Shown here piece by piece: positions 6,030 to 6,332 of a DNA stretch of 6,332 bases (positions are counted from its first letter, which is position 1; every line of letters begins with the position of its first letter). The DNA is taken from the NCBI GenBank assembly GCA_900752095.1, contig CAADUD010000035.1:1-6332 (forward strand), read 5' to 3'. Below the pieces are notes generated by a model. That model was not told the DNA's origin, did not search any database, and saw nothing but the letters and a program-made list of their open reading frames with translations. Made by a program: the position numbers and the translations under genes. The DNA comes from Clostridia bacterium (lineage in GTDB: Bacteria; Bacillota; Clostridia; TANB77; CAG-508).

Positions 6030-6332
6030 ATGAATAAAAAAATAATTTATGGATTAATTGCACTAGTTGTTATTATTGCCGTTGCAGCAGCTGTATATTT
6101 TTTTACAACACAAAATCAAGAAAATGGAGGCAATGCAAACAATGTAACAATTGATTTACAAGCATTAAATACTACATTTTCATCACAAGCACCATTTAAT
6201 GAAATGGCTACTATGGACATTACAATGGAAACTTTAAACACTATGTACCAAATTACTGCAGAAGAAGCAGAAGCAGTTATTGGAAAAATGCCAATGATGA
6301 ATGTACAAGCTAGTATGTATTTAGTAATTCAA
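6030..6332 (+). CDS. DUF4358-family exported or membrane-anchored protein, 3' end cut off
   Basis: The first 101 residues of a protein running off the window end; no stop is reached. AAAGGGGA at 6016-6023 lies 6 bases before the ATG. Residues 1-4 (MNKK) and the hydrophobic stretch at about 6-25 form a signal peptide or anchor with no lipobox cysteine. A low-complexity, Asn/Gln-rich linker follows (27-38). The stretch from about 72 to 101, with MYQITAEEAEAVIGKMPMMN followed by a hydrophobic strand ending LVIQ, resembles DUF4358, a domain of small exported Clostridia proteins of unknown function. In that family a tyrosine/acidic segment precedes a short motif around P-x-x-N and then the I/V-x-I strand. 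The gene is separated from upstream genes by the transposase relic and a candidate promoter, so it probably starts its own transcript. Family call is moderately confident; no function is known. Confidence 0.7.
   Translation, partial: MNKKIIYGLIALVVIIAVAAAVYFFTTQNQENGGNANNVTIDLQALNTTFSSQAPFNEMATMDITMETLNTMYQITAEEAEAVIGKMPMMNVQASMYLVIQ

Noticed and set aside
1..6332. CRISPR array, tRNA, rRNA or riboswitch
   Set aside because: No regularly spaced repeats, cloverleaf-like segments or recognisable aptamer cores were seen; the only long gaps are explained by the small degenerate frame and the transposase relic.

Overview
This is a low-GC window (roughly 27-30% by eye). All main genes lie on the + strand. 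Codon use leans on AGA for Arg and ATA for Ile, ribosome-binding sites are strong GGAGG types, and gaps are short. This suits a Gram-positive Clostridia-type Bacillota, plausibly an intestinal lineage. The assignment rests on composition and on the gene families (BceB-type permease with YxeA, a Clostridia-style two-gene ABC exporter, DUF4358) and goes no finer than that.

Layout. Positions 1-2096 hold a BceB/FtsX-type ABC permease of about 698 residues, complete except probably for the first two bases of its start codon. It is split by one frameshift near 640. A YxeA-family (DUF1093) small anchored protein follows at 2099-2452, with its ribosome-binding site inside the end of the permease gene. 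The next 208 bases (2453-2660) contain a possible degenerate small reading frame: a good Shine-Dalgarno sequence followed by ATA instead of ATG. Positions 2661-4941 encode a two-gene ABC exporter, an ATPase and a 525-residue polytopic permease separated by one base. A GNAT acetyltransferase follows at 4997-5557. From about 5573 to 5915 lies a heavily mutated, truncated IS256-family transposase, not noticed by a simple ORF scan because of stops and frameshifts. It is followed by a perfect 7-bp inverted repeat. A plausible promoter at 5971-5999 then precedes a membrane-anchored or secreted DUF4358 protein starting at 6030, cut off by the window end.

How the genes fit together. BceB-type permeases normally pair with a BceA ATPase and often a BceRS two-component system to sense and resist cell-wall-active peptides. 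The ATPase would be expected just upstream, outside the window. The YxeA-type protein is a recurrent partner of such permeases, as in the Bacillus subtilis yxd region. The second ABC pair is an independent exporter with its own ATPase. Its ATPase has atypical Q-loop and signature motifs, so it is probably not the missing partner of the BceB permease. The substrate of neither transporter can be read from the sequence. Overall this is an accessory envelope-defence or export neighbourhood with signs of decay (a frameshifted permease, a relic insertion sequence, a possible dead small ORF). I found no convincing wholly new system.
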